This document shows, piece after piece, positions 22,951 through 32,780 of a DNA stretch of 64,000 bases (position 1 is the stretch's first letter; every line of letters begins with the position of its first letter). Location of the stretch: contig CM050447.1 in the NCBI GenBank assembly GCA_027563935.2, forward strand, positions 86,413,461 to 86,477,460. Direction: 5' to 3'. This DNA is from Costus lasius (lineage: Eukaryota; Streptophyta; Magnoliopsida; Zingiberales; Costaceae). The position numbers and the translations under genes are program-made. The notes under the pieces were generated by a model. That model worked only from the letters and a program-made list of their open reading frames with translations, was not told the origin of the DNA and did not search any database.

Positions 22951-24540
22951 TGATGGAGGGGCAAACTCTGCCCCAAGGAGGTCTAGAAGGGCTAGGAGGA
23001 AGCCCATCAGATATGGCTTTTCCTCCTAGGTCATCTTTCTTTCCTTATTTGCACTTTCCTTATTTGCCTTGAATAAAGCTCTAGTGCACTGCGTAGTTTC
23101 CTTATTTAGTCATGCATGACCTCCTAGAATAGTCTACTGGCTTTTGTGTCAATAATTGGGCAGGTTATAGCCCAGCTCAAGGGAAGCTAGGAAGCTCAAG
23201 CTAAGCCACTCAGGTGGAGCTCCAAATATGGAAGGAAGCACTTCAACTAGAGACTTTAAGTTGAAGGGGCTTACAATGAATGCAACTCCACCTTCCAAAT
23301 CAACCAAGGCGCCACCCAACATGATGAAGAATTCGAATGAAAGAAATCAGCCCACAAATTGCCAATTGAGGAGCCACCAATGCGCCTAGCCATCAAGAAT
23401 CCATCTAGATCCACAAATCAAGGGACCACCATCTAGATCCACAATTTGAGGAGCCACCTTTGGAAGTCTTTAGCTGCCCATGCTCTTGAAGGAATGCTTT
23501 CGAAATTCAAATGGGGCGCCATCTCAAATAAGGAAGGAGCTCAAGAAGAAATCGGCCACAAGGAGCTCCATCAAAAGAAGGATTTCGAAATTCAAAAATT
23601 GCCAAGGAAATGTTTTAATTGAGCATTAACTTCTTTCCCTACCTTTGTGATTGCGCCTAGGGTGAATTGTCACCCTTGCCCATGGCTTGTTGAGCCTATA
23701 AATTGTAATCCTCCCCTCTTTGTCTATTAGTTGCCTAGTGAAAAAAAATCATTGTGTTAGCATTGGTGCTTGTGTCGCCTAAGAGTTTTCTATCTTCCCC
23801 CTTCCTCTAAAGGGCCGAGCCCTTTCCCTTCTCCCCTCTCTTCTCAAGCCCTCAACGCATCCTAACTACTTGAAGATCTCTTACACATCCTTGGCGAGCC
23901 CCATAGAGGATCCCTCAACCTTGGTCTCAGCAAAGCACTAGGAGGTTCTTGGAAGCATCAACACTCTCGGCCAATAAGGAATGCTTGCATCTTGAAGACT
24001 TTCGGCTAAGTTCTTTCCCTCTCCCTTCTTTAGATCTTAAGAACTTGGTTCTACACTAATCTGAATTCTTATTCAAGGTGGCGCAAGGACTTGGTGATCT
24101 CCCTCTAAGCGCAAGGCCTTTCTTCCCCTCCCCCTTTTCTCTTTAGTTAAAGTGTTAAGGGAACTTGTGAGGCTTAACCTCCCCCTTAGTTTTAATTTGT
24201 AATATGAATCCGTGGTGTGTACGGATCTCGTTTGTCTGTGTTTGCTTGTAATGATGCAATACCTTCCATCAGAGTAGGACCGTTGAAGATCGGGACGATA
24301 CGATCCTTCTATTCTCAAGGGTCGCTCTGTGAGTATTCCTACTAGTCATTTCATTTCGTAGTTTAAAGTGTCATTTCTTTTAGTAGACTTAGTGTCGTTT
24401 TCTCTATCTATAAAATACAAAAAAATTATTTTCTAACTCCGTTAGAGTAACTTCGGGTTTTATCTAAAAATACAAAAAATATATTTTCGTAAAGCGTTGT
24501 TTGCATGCACCCTTATTTGTGAGTGATCCCACCTCCATCA
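22951..24540 (+). repeat. 5' LTR of gypsy H
   Basis: 1590 bp, TGATGG...CCATCA. A TATA box lies at 23697-23703 (CCTATAAATTG), so transcription should begin roughly 30 bp further on. The start of this LTR also contains, in frame, the end of the pol coding sequence as seen in the 3' LTR copy. Confidence 0.95.
23697..23703 (+). promoter_or_regulatory. TATA box of gypsy H LTR
   Basis: TATAAAT in the context GAGCCTATAAATTG, about 750 bp into the LTR. The U3 is thus long, unlike that of the copia families here. Confidence 0.6.
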
Positions 24541-24543
24541 GTT

Positions 24544-24555
24544 TGGTATCAGAGC
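24544..24555 (+). promoter_or_regulatory. primer binding site of gypsy H (tRNA-iMet)
   Basis: TGGTATCAGAGC, three bases after the LTR end at 24540. The remaining leader to 24728 is short and holds nothing else I can see. Confidence 0.9.
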
Positions 24556-24728
24556 CTATCTTAGAATAGAATTTTAGCCTCAAAAACTAATTTTCAACTT
24601 CTAAGACTTTTCTTGGACCTAGGTGTTTTAAAGAAGTGGTTTTCATAATCTGCTACTATACTTATCATAATACTTTTAGTAGCCTTATTTTTTAAAAAAA
24701 TTACTCTTCTTTCAAAACTACTACCACA

Positions 24729-26318
24729 ATGACTACTAGATCTGGTGCAAACTACAATAACCACCCTGAAACTGAACCTGACAGAATTGATAGGATGTAT
24801 CAAATGATGGTAGAGAGGTTTGACCAAATGGAAACAAGGATGCAAAACCTAGAAACTAATAGAGGCTCTAGAACCCCTAGTCACACCTCAAATGGACCCA
24901 TCCTAGAACCACCCACCCAAAACCATAGAGATCTTCCTAGGGAGGACCAAGAACCTGAATGGGAGGAGCCACGTGCTCAACCCTACCACAGACCTAGGGA
25001 GGATGAAGTGCAACGCAACATCAAACTCTCACCCCCAACCTTTAGTGGTTCCCTTGACCCTAGAGAGTTCTTAGATTGGGTAGACAAGCTCGAACGATAT
25101 TTTGACTGGAGCATGATGCCTAGCCGGTCTAAGGTTAGGTTCACCCGATGTCTTTTAGAAGGTACTGCTAGGTTATACTGGACAAGCATAGAGAAGAACA
25201 TAGAATTGTTTAGGCGCCCTCCTATTGAGAGATGGGAAGATATGCGAGACAAACTCAGGGAAAAATATGTCCCCCCTTATTTCCAACTTAAGATAATTGA
25301 TGAAGCCATGAGCCTAGTCCAAGGTAGTCAAACTGTTACCGATTACACCACTAGGTTTGATGAGCTCCTTTTAAGGAGTGGCATCCATGAAGAAACCCAT
25401 GTCTCCCTTAGCAGGTACAAGAATGGACTTAGACCCGAAATCAAAAGAGGAATGACCTATTTCCAAATAGAGTCTAGGGAAGTCGCTTACCAAAGAGCCT
25501 TAGAGGTAGAAGAAAACATAAAGAGAGCTTTTAGGAGAGAGTTAAGTTCCCCTAGAACTTATCCTAAGGCACCCTCCTCAAGCCCCTCAAGCTCTCAACC
25601 CAAAGACCTAACATCAACACCCTCTAGACCTAAGACTGTCCAAGAACCTAGAGTCACTTGCCATGCTTGCCGCCAAGTAGGACACTATATGAAAGACTGC
25701 CCCAAGAGAGTCCTGTACTTAGGTGAAGAAAAACGTGAAGAGACCTATGAGGAAAACCATGAAGAAACCCATAACCCTGACTCTAGATGTACGGTATGGG
25801 AAGAACTAGTTTATGATAGTGGTGAAGAGCAAAACCCCGACACCTTAGGAGTGGTTAGGTGCACCCTAATCAAACCTACCCCAACCGAGGACTGGTGTAG
25901 GACTAGTATTTTCCACACCTACACGAAATGCAATGGCAACATGTGCAAAGTAGTGATAGATGGGGGAAGTAGCCTAAACGCGGTCTCTCACACAGCCTTA
26001 GTAAAATTCAACCTTAAGGCAGAACCGCACCCCAATCCCTATAGCATATCCTGGGTCAATCAGTCTAGTGTCCCAGTCACCCATAGGTGCTTAGTGCCCC
26101 TTCAGTTTGCCATCTACCAAGGCAAGATTTGGTGTGACGTCATAACCATGGATGTCGCCCAAGTCTTACTCGGTCGCCCGTGGTTATATGATATGGATAT
26201 TATCCACTACGGTCGGACTAACACCTATGTCTTTAGCCATGATGGGCAAAAGATCAAACTGAAGCCTTCCATGCCCAAGGAACTTAAGGCTGCGACCAAT
26301 AAGGGTAGGATAGAGTAA
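24729..26318 (+). CDS. gypsy H gag-protease
   Basis: 529 codons from the ATG at 24729, the first in frame after the primer site. Retrotransposon-gag domain at about residues 98-268 (SPPTFSGSLDPREFLDWVDK start; ARLYW; EYVPPYF-like), then a Ser/Pro linker. CCHC knuckle: C311, C314, H319, C324. Retropepsin-like fold with IDGGSSLNAVS, where Asp411 is the catalytic residue (DGGS instead of the more common DTGA/DSGA), and LLGRPWLYD near 480-488. Ends at TAA 26316-26318. The same frame continues open immediately after it into RT, so this stop is either a single mutation or a suppressible stop. Gag forms the particle; protease would cleave the polyprotein. Confidence 0.88.
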   Translation: MTTRSGANYNNHPETEPDRIDRMYQMMVERFDQMETRMQNLETNRGSRTPSHTSNGPILEPPTQNHRDLPREDQEPEWEEPRAQPYHRPREDEVQRNIKLSPPTFSGSLDPREFLDWVDKLERYFDWSMMPSRSKVRFTRCLLEGTARLYWTSIEKNIELFRRPPIERWEDMRDKLREKYVPPYFQLKIIDEAMSLVQGSQTVTDYTTRFDELLLRSGIHEETHVSLSRYKNGLRPEIKRGMTYFQIESREVAYQRALEVEENIKRAFRRELSSPRTYPKAPSSSPSSSQPKDLTSTPSRPKTVQEPRVTCHACRQVGHYMKDCPKRVLYLGEEKREETYEENHEETHNPDSRCTVWEELVYDSGEEQNPDTLGVVRCTLIKPTPTEDWCRTSIFHTYTKCNGNMCKVVIDGGSSLNAVSHTALVKFNLKAEPHPNPYSISWVNQSSVPVTHRCLVPLQFAIYQGKIWCDVITMDVAQVLLGRPWLYDMDIIHYGRTNTYVFSHDGQKIKLKPSMPKELKAATNKGRIE

Positions 26319-29300
26319 CCTAAGGAACCCAAGCCGACCATCCAACTCATAAGGCCCCATGCCTTTACCCAAGATTGCTTAGAGACCAATCAATTGTACT
26401 CCTTAGTCATTAAGGAAACCAACCCAGATGAGGAGTCACCCATACCTAAAGAAGTTGAGACCCTACTCTCAGGGTACTCTGAGCTCACTAGAGATGAACT
26501 TCCCAATGGATTGCCTCCCCTTAGAGAAATCCAACATGCGATAGACCTTGTCCCAGGTTCTACTCTCCCACACTTGCCCCACTATAGGATGAACCCCACT
26601 GAGCATCAAGAGCTCAAAAGACAAGTAGATGAACTTTTAGACAAGGGTTTCATTAAGGAAAGCCTTAGCCCGTGTGCAGTACCCGCCCTTCTTACCCCAA
26701 AGAAGGATGGAAGCTGGCGCATGTGCATAGACTGTAGGGCAATGAACAGGATAACCATCAAGTATAGATTTCCCATCCCAAGATTAGATGACATGCTTGA
26801 CATGCTGGTAGGTTCTAAGTGGTTTAGCAAGCTAGACCTTAGAAGTGGATACCACCAAGTTAGGATCAGACTAGGGGATGAGTGGAAGACAGCTTTTAAG
26901 ACTAAGGATGGTTTATATGAATGGCTAGTCATGCCCTTTGGCCTCTCTAATGCCCCTTCAACCTTTATGAGATTGATGAACCAAGTCCTGAAGCCTTACA
27001 TAGGAAGATTCCTAGTAGTTTACTTTGATGACATCCTAATTTATAGCAAGACCCGAGAAGAACACATGGAACACCTTAGGAAAATCCTAGACTTACTTCA
27101 GGAAGAAAAGTTATATCTTAACCTGAAAAAGTGTTCTTTCCTCTCCCCTAGGGTTATCTTTTTAGGCTTCATAGTATCAGACCAAGGACTTCAAGCTGAC
27201 CCTAGCAAGATCCAAGCCATCTTAGACTGGCCTGAACCCAAAACTTTGACTGAGATTAGGAGCTTCCATGGTCTAGCTGCTTTCTATAGAAGATTCATTA
27301 GAAACTTTAGCACCATAGTAGCCCCTATAACCAATTGTATGAAACAAGGTGAGTTTAGTTGGCCTAAGTCTGCTGGTAGAGCTTTTGTGGAGCTTAAGTC
27401 TAGAATGACCACTGCCCCAGTCCTAAGATTACCTGACTTCTCTAAAGTTTTCATAGTGGACTGTGATGCCTCAGGAGTAGGAATAGGAGGTACCCTTAGT
27501 CAGGAAGGTCACCCCATAGCCTACTTTAGCGAGAAATTAAATGAGGCTAAACAAAGATACACCACCTATGATAAGGAATTCTATGCTGTAGTTCAATCTT
27601 TAAGGCACTGGAGACACTATCTGATACATAACGAATTTATTCTAAATAGTGATCACCAAGCTTTATCTTTCCTAAGTGCTCAAAAGAAATTAAATGCTAG
27701 GCATGCTAAATGGGTAGAGTATCTTCAACAGTATACTTTTGTTTTGAAACACAAGTCTGGGATTGAAAATAAAGTTGCTGATGCTTTGAGTAGAGTAGTT
27801 TTACTTGTGCAAAAATTATCTGTTGAAGTAGTTGGATTTGATCGCATGAAGCATGAATACCTAGAATGCCCTGATTTTTCAAACATTTATTCTGAGCTTA
27901 GCATAGACCCTTTGAGTCATCCCCTCTATACCCTAAGGGATGAGTTCTTGTTTCTTGGGCCAAAGTTGTGCGTTCCCAAGACCTCAATCCGAGACTTCCT
28001 TGTTTGGGAGATCCACGGAGGAGGGTCTGCCGGGCACCACGGCCGGGACAAAACTCAAGCCTTAGTAGAGGAACGGTTCTTCTGGCCGAACCTCTATAGG
28101 GATGTGGCCAAGGTTGTTAAACATTGTAGGACCTGTCAGACTAGAAAAACTCAGAAACATAACTTTGGTCTGTACACACCCCTACCCATTCCTCAAGCAC
28201 CTTGGCAGGACATTAGCATGGACTTCATCTTAGGTTTACCTAGGACTCCCTCCAGACATGACTCTATTTTTGTCGTAGTGGATAGGTTTACCAAGATGGC
28301 ACACTTTATACCTTGTTACAAAACCACAGATGCATCTCATGTGGCAAGGTTATTCTTTAAAGAGGTTGTTAAACTTAGAAGTACCCCTCTAACTATAGTT
28401 TCTGATAGGGATTCCAGGTTTGTTGGACATTTCTGGAAAACCCTGTGGGCTATGTTGGGAACTAAACTCAATTTCTCCACGGCCTATCATCCTCAAACGG
28501 ATGGGCAGACCGAGGTGGTCAATCGATCACTGGGGAGCATTCTGAGGAGTTTGGTAGGAGAACACCCGGGCACATGGGATAAGCTATTACCCGTTGCCGA
28601 GTTCTCCTATAACAGTGTTGTCAACAAAACCACAGGATTGTCCCCTTTTCAGGCCAACTTAGGGTACCAGCCCAGAAAACCTATTGATTTATTTCCTTTA
28701 CCTAGGCACTCTCATACTTCTATGTCTGCTAAAGATTTTGCTACTCATATGTCCCATTTACATCACGAAATACATTGTCAAATGCTTGATGCTGTAAATT
28801 CCTATCGCAAGAGTGCTAACAAGAAACGCCGAGAAAGGAAATTCTCTGTAGGTGAACAGGTTATACTGCGGGTCAGGGAGGAGCGCATCCATGGATCTGG
28901 CCGCAAGTTGGACCCAAAAGGAATCGGGCCATTCACCATTGTAGAAAAGATCAACGACAACGCCTACATCTTGGATCTGCCATCGGACTTGGGGATCCCC
29001 ACCACTGTCAACGTGGAGGATCTCACACACTATGAGGAGCCGGTGCTCATCGAGGAATTGACTGACAAGCCCGAGCCACAGAGCATACTTGAAGATCAGA
29101 CCCGACTCACCCCAGACGAGGTACAAGTGTTTTACTGTGTTAAATTCACGTCGGGTGAGGAGGCTTGGCTTCCCGAAAAAGAGTTGGCACAGGCCGCTCT
29201 AGAGTTACTCCAATGGTATAAGGATAATTCTCCAGAGGAGAATTCTTCCCACCCGGGGAGAAATGATGGAGGGGCAAACTCTGCCCCAAGGAGGTCTGGA

Positions 29301-29321
29301 AGGGCTAGGAGGAAGCTGTAG
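26319..29321 (+). CDS. gypsy H polymerase: RT, RNase H, integrase, chromodomain-like tail
   Basis: Open frame directly after the gag-protease stop, with no ATG at its head (residue 1 set at the TTG at 26394). RT spans about 60-300 with YFDD at 210-213. RNase H has Asp356, Glu395, Asp420 and Asp463. Integrase has His541, His548, Cys578, Cys581, then Asp610, Asp671 and Glu707 (35-residue D-E spacing). A GPF-type motif lies near 845. At 908-945 a segment (VQVFYCVKF, GEEAWLPEKEL) resembles a divergent chromodomain or the CRM C-terminal motif. From residue 957 the protein is encoded by the 3' LTR. Its present stop (29319-29321) comes from solo LTR I; in the uninterrupted 5' LTR the same frame has eight more codons after the RRK, then TAG. 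Otherwise intact. Confidence 0.88.
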   Translation, partial: PKEPKPTIQLIRPHAFTQDCLETNQLYSLVIKETNPDEESPIPKEVETLLSGYSELTRDELPNGLPPLREIQHAIDLVPGSTLPHLPHYRMNPTEHQELKRQVDELLDKGFIKESLSPCAVPALLTPKKDGSWRMCIDCRAMNRITIKYRFPIPRLDDMLDMLVGSKWFSKLDLRSGYHQVRIRLGDEWKTAFKTKDGLYEWLVMPFGLSNAPSTFMRLMNQVLKPYIGRFLVVYFDDILIYSKTREEHMEHLRKILDLLQEEKLYLNLKKCSFLSPRVIFLGFIVSDQGLQADPSKIQAILDWPEPKTLTEIRSFHGLAAFYRRFIRNFSTIVAPITNCMKQGEFSWPKSAGRAFVELKSRMTTAPVLRLPDFSKVFIVDCDASGVGIGGTLSQEGHPIAYFSEKLNEAKQRYTTYDKEFYAVVQSLRHWRHYLIHNEFILNSDHQALSFLSAQKKLNARHAKWVEYLQQYTFVLKHKSGIENKVADALSRVVLLVQKLSVEVVGFDRMKHEYLECPDFSNIYSELSIDPLSHPLYTLRDEFLFLGPKLCVPKTSIRDFLVWEIHGGGSAGHHGRDKTQALVEERFFWPNLYRDVAKVVKHCRTCQTRKTQKHNFGLYTPLPIPQAPWQDISMDFILGLPRTPSRHDSIFVVVDRFTKMAHFIPCYKTTDASHVARLFFKEVVKLRSTPLTIVSDRDSRFVGHFWKTLWAMLGTKLNFSTAYHPQTDGQTEVVNRSLGSILRSLVGEHPGTWDKLLPVAEFSYNSVVNKTTGLSPFQANLGYQPRKPIDLFPLPRHSHTSMSAKDFATHMSHLHHEIHCQMLDAVNSYRKSANKKRRERKFSVGEQVILRVREERIHGSGRKLDPKGIGPFTIVEKINDNAYILDLPSDLGIPTTVNVEDLTHYEEPVLIEELTDKPEPQSILEDQTRLTPDEVQVFYCVKFTSGEEAWLPEKELAQAALELLQWYKDNSPEENSSHPGRNDGGANSAPRRSGRARRKL
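29255..29263 (+). promoter_or_regulatory. polypurine tract of gypsy H
   Basis: GGGGAGAAA directly before the 3' LTR TG at 29264. It lies inside the pol reading frame. Confidence 0.75.
29264..29316 (+). repeat. 3' LTR of gypsy H, segment 1
   Basis: Matches 22951-23003 with one difference. The last five bases GAAGC (29312-29316) are the left target site of solo LTR I. Confidence 0.92.
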
Positions 29322-31024
29322 GTCCCTAAAGTAAGGGGGTGAAACCCTAAGCATGCGCAAATTAAAATACTTGCATGGGCGGAATTAGGGTCTCTATAGG
29401 ATCGCATGTAGTATGACTATATAATCAACTTGGTTGCTTTTCATAGATCAAGTGAAAATCTCACCATGGCCATGACTAGGACGGCGCCTTGGAAGCAAGA
29501 GGGCGAAAAAGGCTCTCCTCCAAAGAAGACACACACAAAGGTGATGAAGACTTCCTCCTTGCGCAATTCTTGTGCTAGCAAAAATGCCAAGGTGTCCTTT
29601 TGTGTTGAGGAGATGAGATGATCCTCCTTGCTAGCCGAGAGCTCTCCCTCTTCGATCTTGACGATCCCCTTGGACGATCCACCAAAAACGAGAGAGCTTC
29701 GAAAAACAAGAGGCATTGAGGCAATTGGCGTTTTGGCGTTAGGCGTTACAAGACTTCCCATAATGGAAAGTCATCAAGACATGCGTTCATGTCTTGTGAA
29801 CTAATCCACAACGCCAATTCAATTGAACCAAGCGATTACAAATGTGAACCGGTTCAATTGAATTCGGTCCAATTGCATTTGGTCCATAGACCAAATTGAA
29901 CCAAGCCAAGCCATGGTCTAAATCTCATATGAACCATGAAGGTTCAAGATCTAACCGTACATCTCTTGATGCTCTTGATCTCACCGATCTAGCATCAATA
30001 CTCTCGATCGAAGCTTACCGATCTCAAGCCCTAATCAATCAAACATGATCAGACCGGATCTCACTTACAATCAGAGTTTAAACTCCTTTAAACTGAATCA
30101 AAACAATCCAGTTCACACGATCTGACTCAAGTAAGCCATATCACCAAATTGTGCGACCCTAAGGGTATCCTTTAAATGTCGGTAACGATAACTAACGTTA
30201 TCACAATCAGTGAGGGGTATCTAGCAACACATCACTGTCTCCCGATATAAAGGAAAGAGTCTTCCAAGACTTCACCCAAACCACAGCTCAAGTGTGAATC
30301 CACTTCATTAAACATACATGTTTCCTTTGCCACTGGATGTTCTTATTGGACAAGTGTGTCAAGCTTGTTATTCCAATATGATGAGCATGACTAGATCAGA
30401 TGAACATAGTCATCTGGGTATGGCCATACACTTTCTCAATCATCTCATGCAGGGGGGCCCCCTTTAGAACATCACACTCCTTAAACAAGGAGACGGCAAT
30501 CCTATATCTATCACTAGTGCCCTAACCTGACTCATGATCATTATCCAAGATAGTCTATTACCATTATGTTTCAAATGATATTGAACTACCTCAAAACAAT
30601 GACAATTATCATTTAGAAACACAAGTGATCTCAAGTCAGAGGAAGTATGCCACTTGCTTGTATATAAGGATTATTCACATTGTGACAAGCAATTGAATAT
30701 CCTAGTAGAGTCTGTCCAGTACATCCAATGTACCCATGAGTCTACATCTTATTCCATGCTCGAAGCATCCTATAAGATTAGAACACATATTAGTCTCAAT
30801 CATATCAAGGCTGTCTCATGTTCACCAAGATATCTCGACTAAGGACATTACAGCATGTCAGCCTAGCTGAACAGCATTGAGACATTATTCAGAAGTACAC
30901 TTATTGCAGCAGACAATGTAACATACTGAATAACAACCATTGCCTTTATAAACATAAGAGTTTATACATGATACTGATAGAATCCTAAGGCCTCAAACAT
31001 TAGCCTTAAGGGCATACCCCAACA
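29317..31024 (-). mobile_element. solo LTR I of the A/E/F copia family
   Basis: 1708 bp, minus orientation, TGTTGGGG...CTACA. TSD GAAGC at 29312-29316 and 31025-31029. No interior or primer site, so it is the product of LTR-LTR recombination. The hairpin at 30187-30202 has the loop GTTA. The insertion replaced the end of H's pol coding sequence. Confidence 0.93.
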
Positions 31025-32559
31025 GAAGCCCATCAAATATGGCTTTTCCTCCTAGGTCATCTTTCTTTCCTTATTTGCACTTTCCTTATTTGCCTTGAAT
31101 AAAGCTCTAGTGCACTGCGTAGTTTCCTTATTTAGTCATGCATGACCTCCTAGAATAGTCTACTAGCTTTTGTGTCAATAATTGGGCAGGTTATAGCCCA
31201 GCTCAAGGGAAGCTAGGAAGCTCAAGCTAAGCCACTCAGGTGGAGCTCCAAATATGGAAGGAAGCACTTCAACTAGAGACTTTAAGTTGAAGGGGCTTAC
31301 AATGAATGCAACTCCACCTTCCAAATCAACCAAGGCGCCACCCAACATGATGAAGAATTCGAATGAAAGAAATCAGCCCACAAATTGCCAATTGAGGAGC
31401 CACCAATGCGCCTAGCCATCAAGAATCCATCTAGATCCACAAATCAAGGGACCACCATCTAGATCCACAATTTGAGGAGCCACCTTTGGAAGTCTTTAGC
31501 CGCCCATGCTCTTGAAGGAATGCTTTCGAAATTCAAATGGGGCGCCATCTCAAATAAGGAAGGAGCTCAAGAAGAAATCGGCCACAAGGAGCTCCATCGG
31601 ATTTCGAAATTCAAAAATTGCCAAGGAAATGTTTTAATTGAGCATTAACTTCTTTCCCTACCTTTGTGATTGTGCCTAGGGTGAATTGTCACCCTTGCCC
31701 ATGGCTTGTTGAGCCTATAAATTGTAATCCTCCCCTCTTTGTCTATTAGTTGCCTAGTGAAAAAAAATCATTGTGTTAGCATTGGTGCTTGTGTCGCCTA
31801 AGAGTTTTCTATCTTCCCCCTTCCTCTAAAGGGCCGAGCCCTTTCCCTTCTCCCCTCTTTTCTCAAGCCCTCAACGCATCCTAACTACTTGAAGATCTCT
31901 TACACATCCTTGGCGAGCCCCATAGAGGATCCCTCAACCTTGGTCTCGGCAAAGCACTAGGAGGTTCTTGGAAGCATCAACACTCTCGGCCAATAAGGAA
32001 TGCTTGCATCTTGAAGACTTTCGGCTAAGTTCTTTCCCTCTCCCTTCTTTAGATCTTAAGAACTTGGTTCTACACTAATCTGAATTCTTATTCAAGGTGG
32101 CGCAAGGACTTGGTGATCTCCCTCTAAGCGCAAGGCCTTTCTTCCCCTCCCCCTTTTCTCTTTAGTTAAAGTGTTAAGGGAACTTGTGAGGCTTAACCTC
32201 CCCCTTAGTTTTAATTTGTAATATGAATCCGTGGTGTGTACGGATCTCGTTTGTCTGTGTTTGCTTGTAATGATGCAATACCTTCCATCAGAGTAGGACC
32301 GTTGAAGATCGGGACGATACGATCCTTCTATTCTCAAGGGTCGCTCTGTGAGTATTCCTACTAGTCATTTCATTTCGTAGTTTAAAGTGTCATTTCTTTT
32401 AGTAGACTTAGTGTCGTTTTCTCTATCTATAAAATACAAAAAAATTATTTTCTAACTCCGTTAGAGTAACTTCGGGTTTTATCTAAAAATACAAAAAATA
32501 TATTTTCGTAAAGCGTTGTTTGCATGCACCCTTATTTGTGAGTGATCCCACCTCCATCA
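31025..32559 (+). repeat. 3' LTR of gypsy H, segment 2
   Basis: Resumes with the duplicated GAAGC and follows the 5' LTR to CCATCA. It lacks 7 bp near 31597 relative to the 5' LTR. A TAG at 31053-31055 is the former pol stop. Confidence 0.93.
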
Positions 32560-32767
32560 GCAACGATCAAGGAGTCGACGCGTGGATACTTGTAGAGGGC
32601 GAACACTTGGGCGCCTTCAACATGGCTTCGACATCTAGACTCTAACACATCCTTGTGTCTTCTCTCTCGCATGGATCCTTGGGAAAGGAATGTGTTTCGG
32701 GCGTAATGCTTCTTCCGCTGCGTCCTGGGACTGCAAAATTTTAAATTACACCCGGCATTCCCTAATA
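32560..32767 (+). repeat. 5' LTR of D, segment 2
   Basis: Starts with duplicated GCAAC and ends CCCTAATA where the other LTR ends CCCTAACA: the terminal CA has mutated to TA. It lacks about 18 bp (near 32640) present in the 3' LTR at 43019-43037. Confidence 0.9.
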
Positions 32768-32768
32768 G

Positions 32769-32780
32769 TGGTATCAGAGC
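32769..32780 (+). promoter_or_regulatory. primer binding site of D (tRNA-iMet)
   Basis: TGGTATCAGAGC, one base beyond the LTR, same spacing as in C. Confidence 0.92.

Larger units (their letters stand above)
22951..32559 (+). mobile_element. Ty3/gypsy retrotransposon H, CRM-like chromovirus
   Basis: 5' LTR 22951-24540, iMet primer site, gag-protease 24729-26318, polymerase 26319-29321, polypurine tract 29255-29263, 3' LTR 29264-29316 plus 31030-32559. TSD GCAAC at 22946-22950 and 32560-32564. Domain order is PR-RT-RH-IN, as in Ty3/gypsy. RT, integrase and the TGATG LTR start look closest to my memory of CRM centromeric retrotransposons. The LTRs differ at about seven sites and one 7-bp deletion by eye. 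Solo LTR I interrupts the 3' LTR. Confidence 0.93.

Noticed and set aside
24073..24318. 81-codon minus-strand frame, identical at 32092-32337
   Set aside because: Identical because it sits in both H LTRs; antisense to the element and without features.
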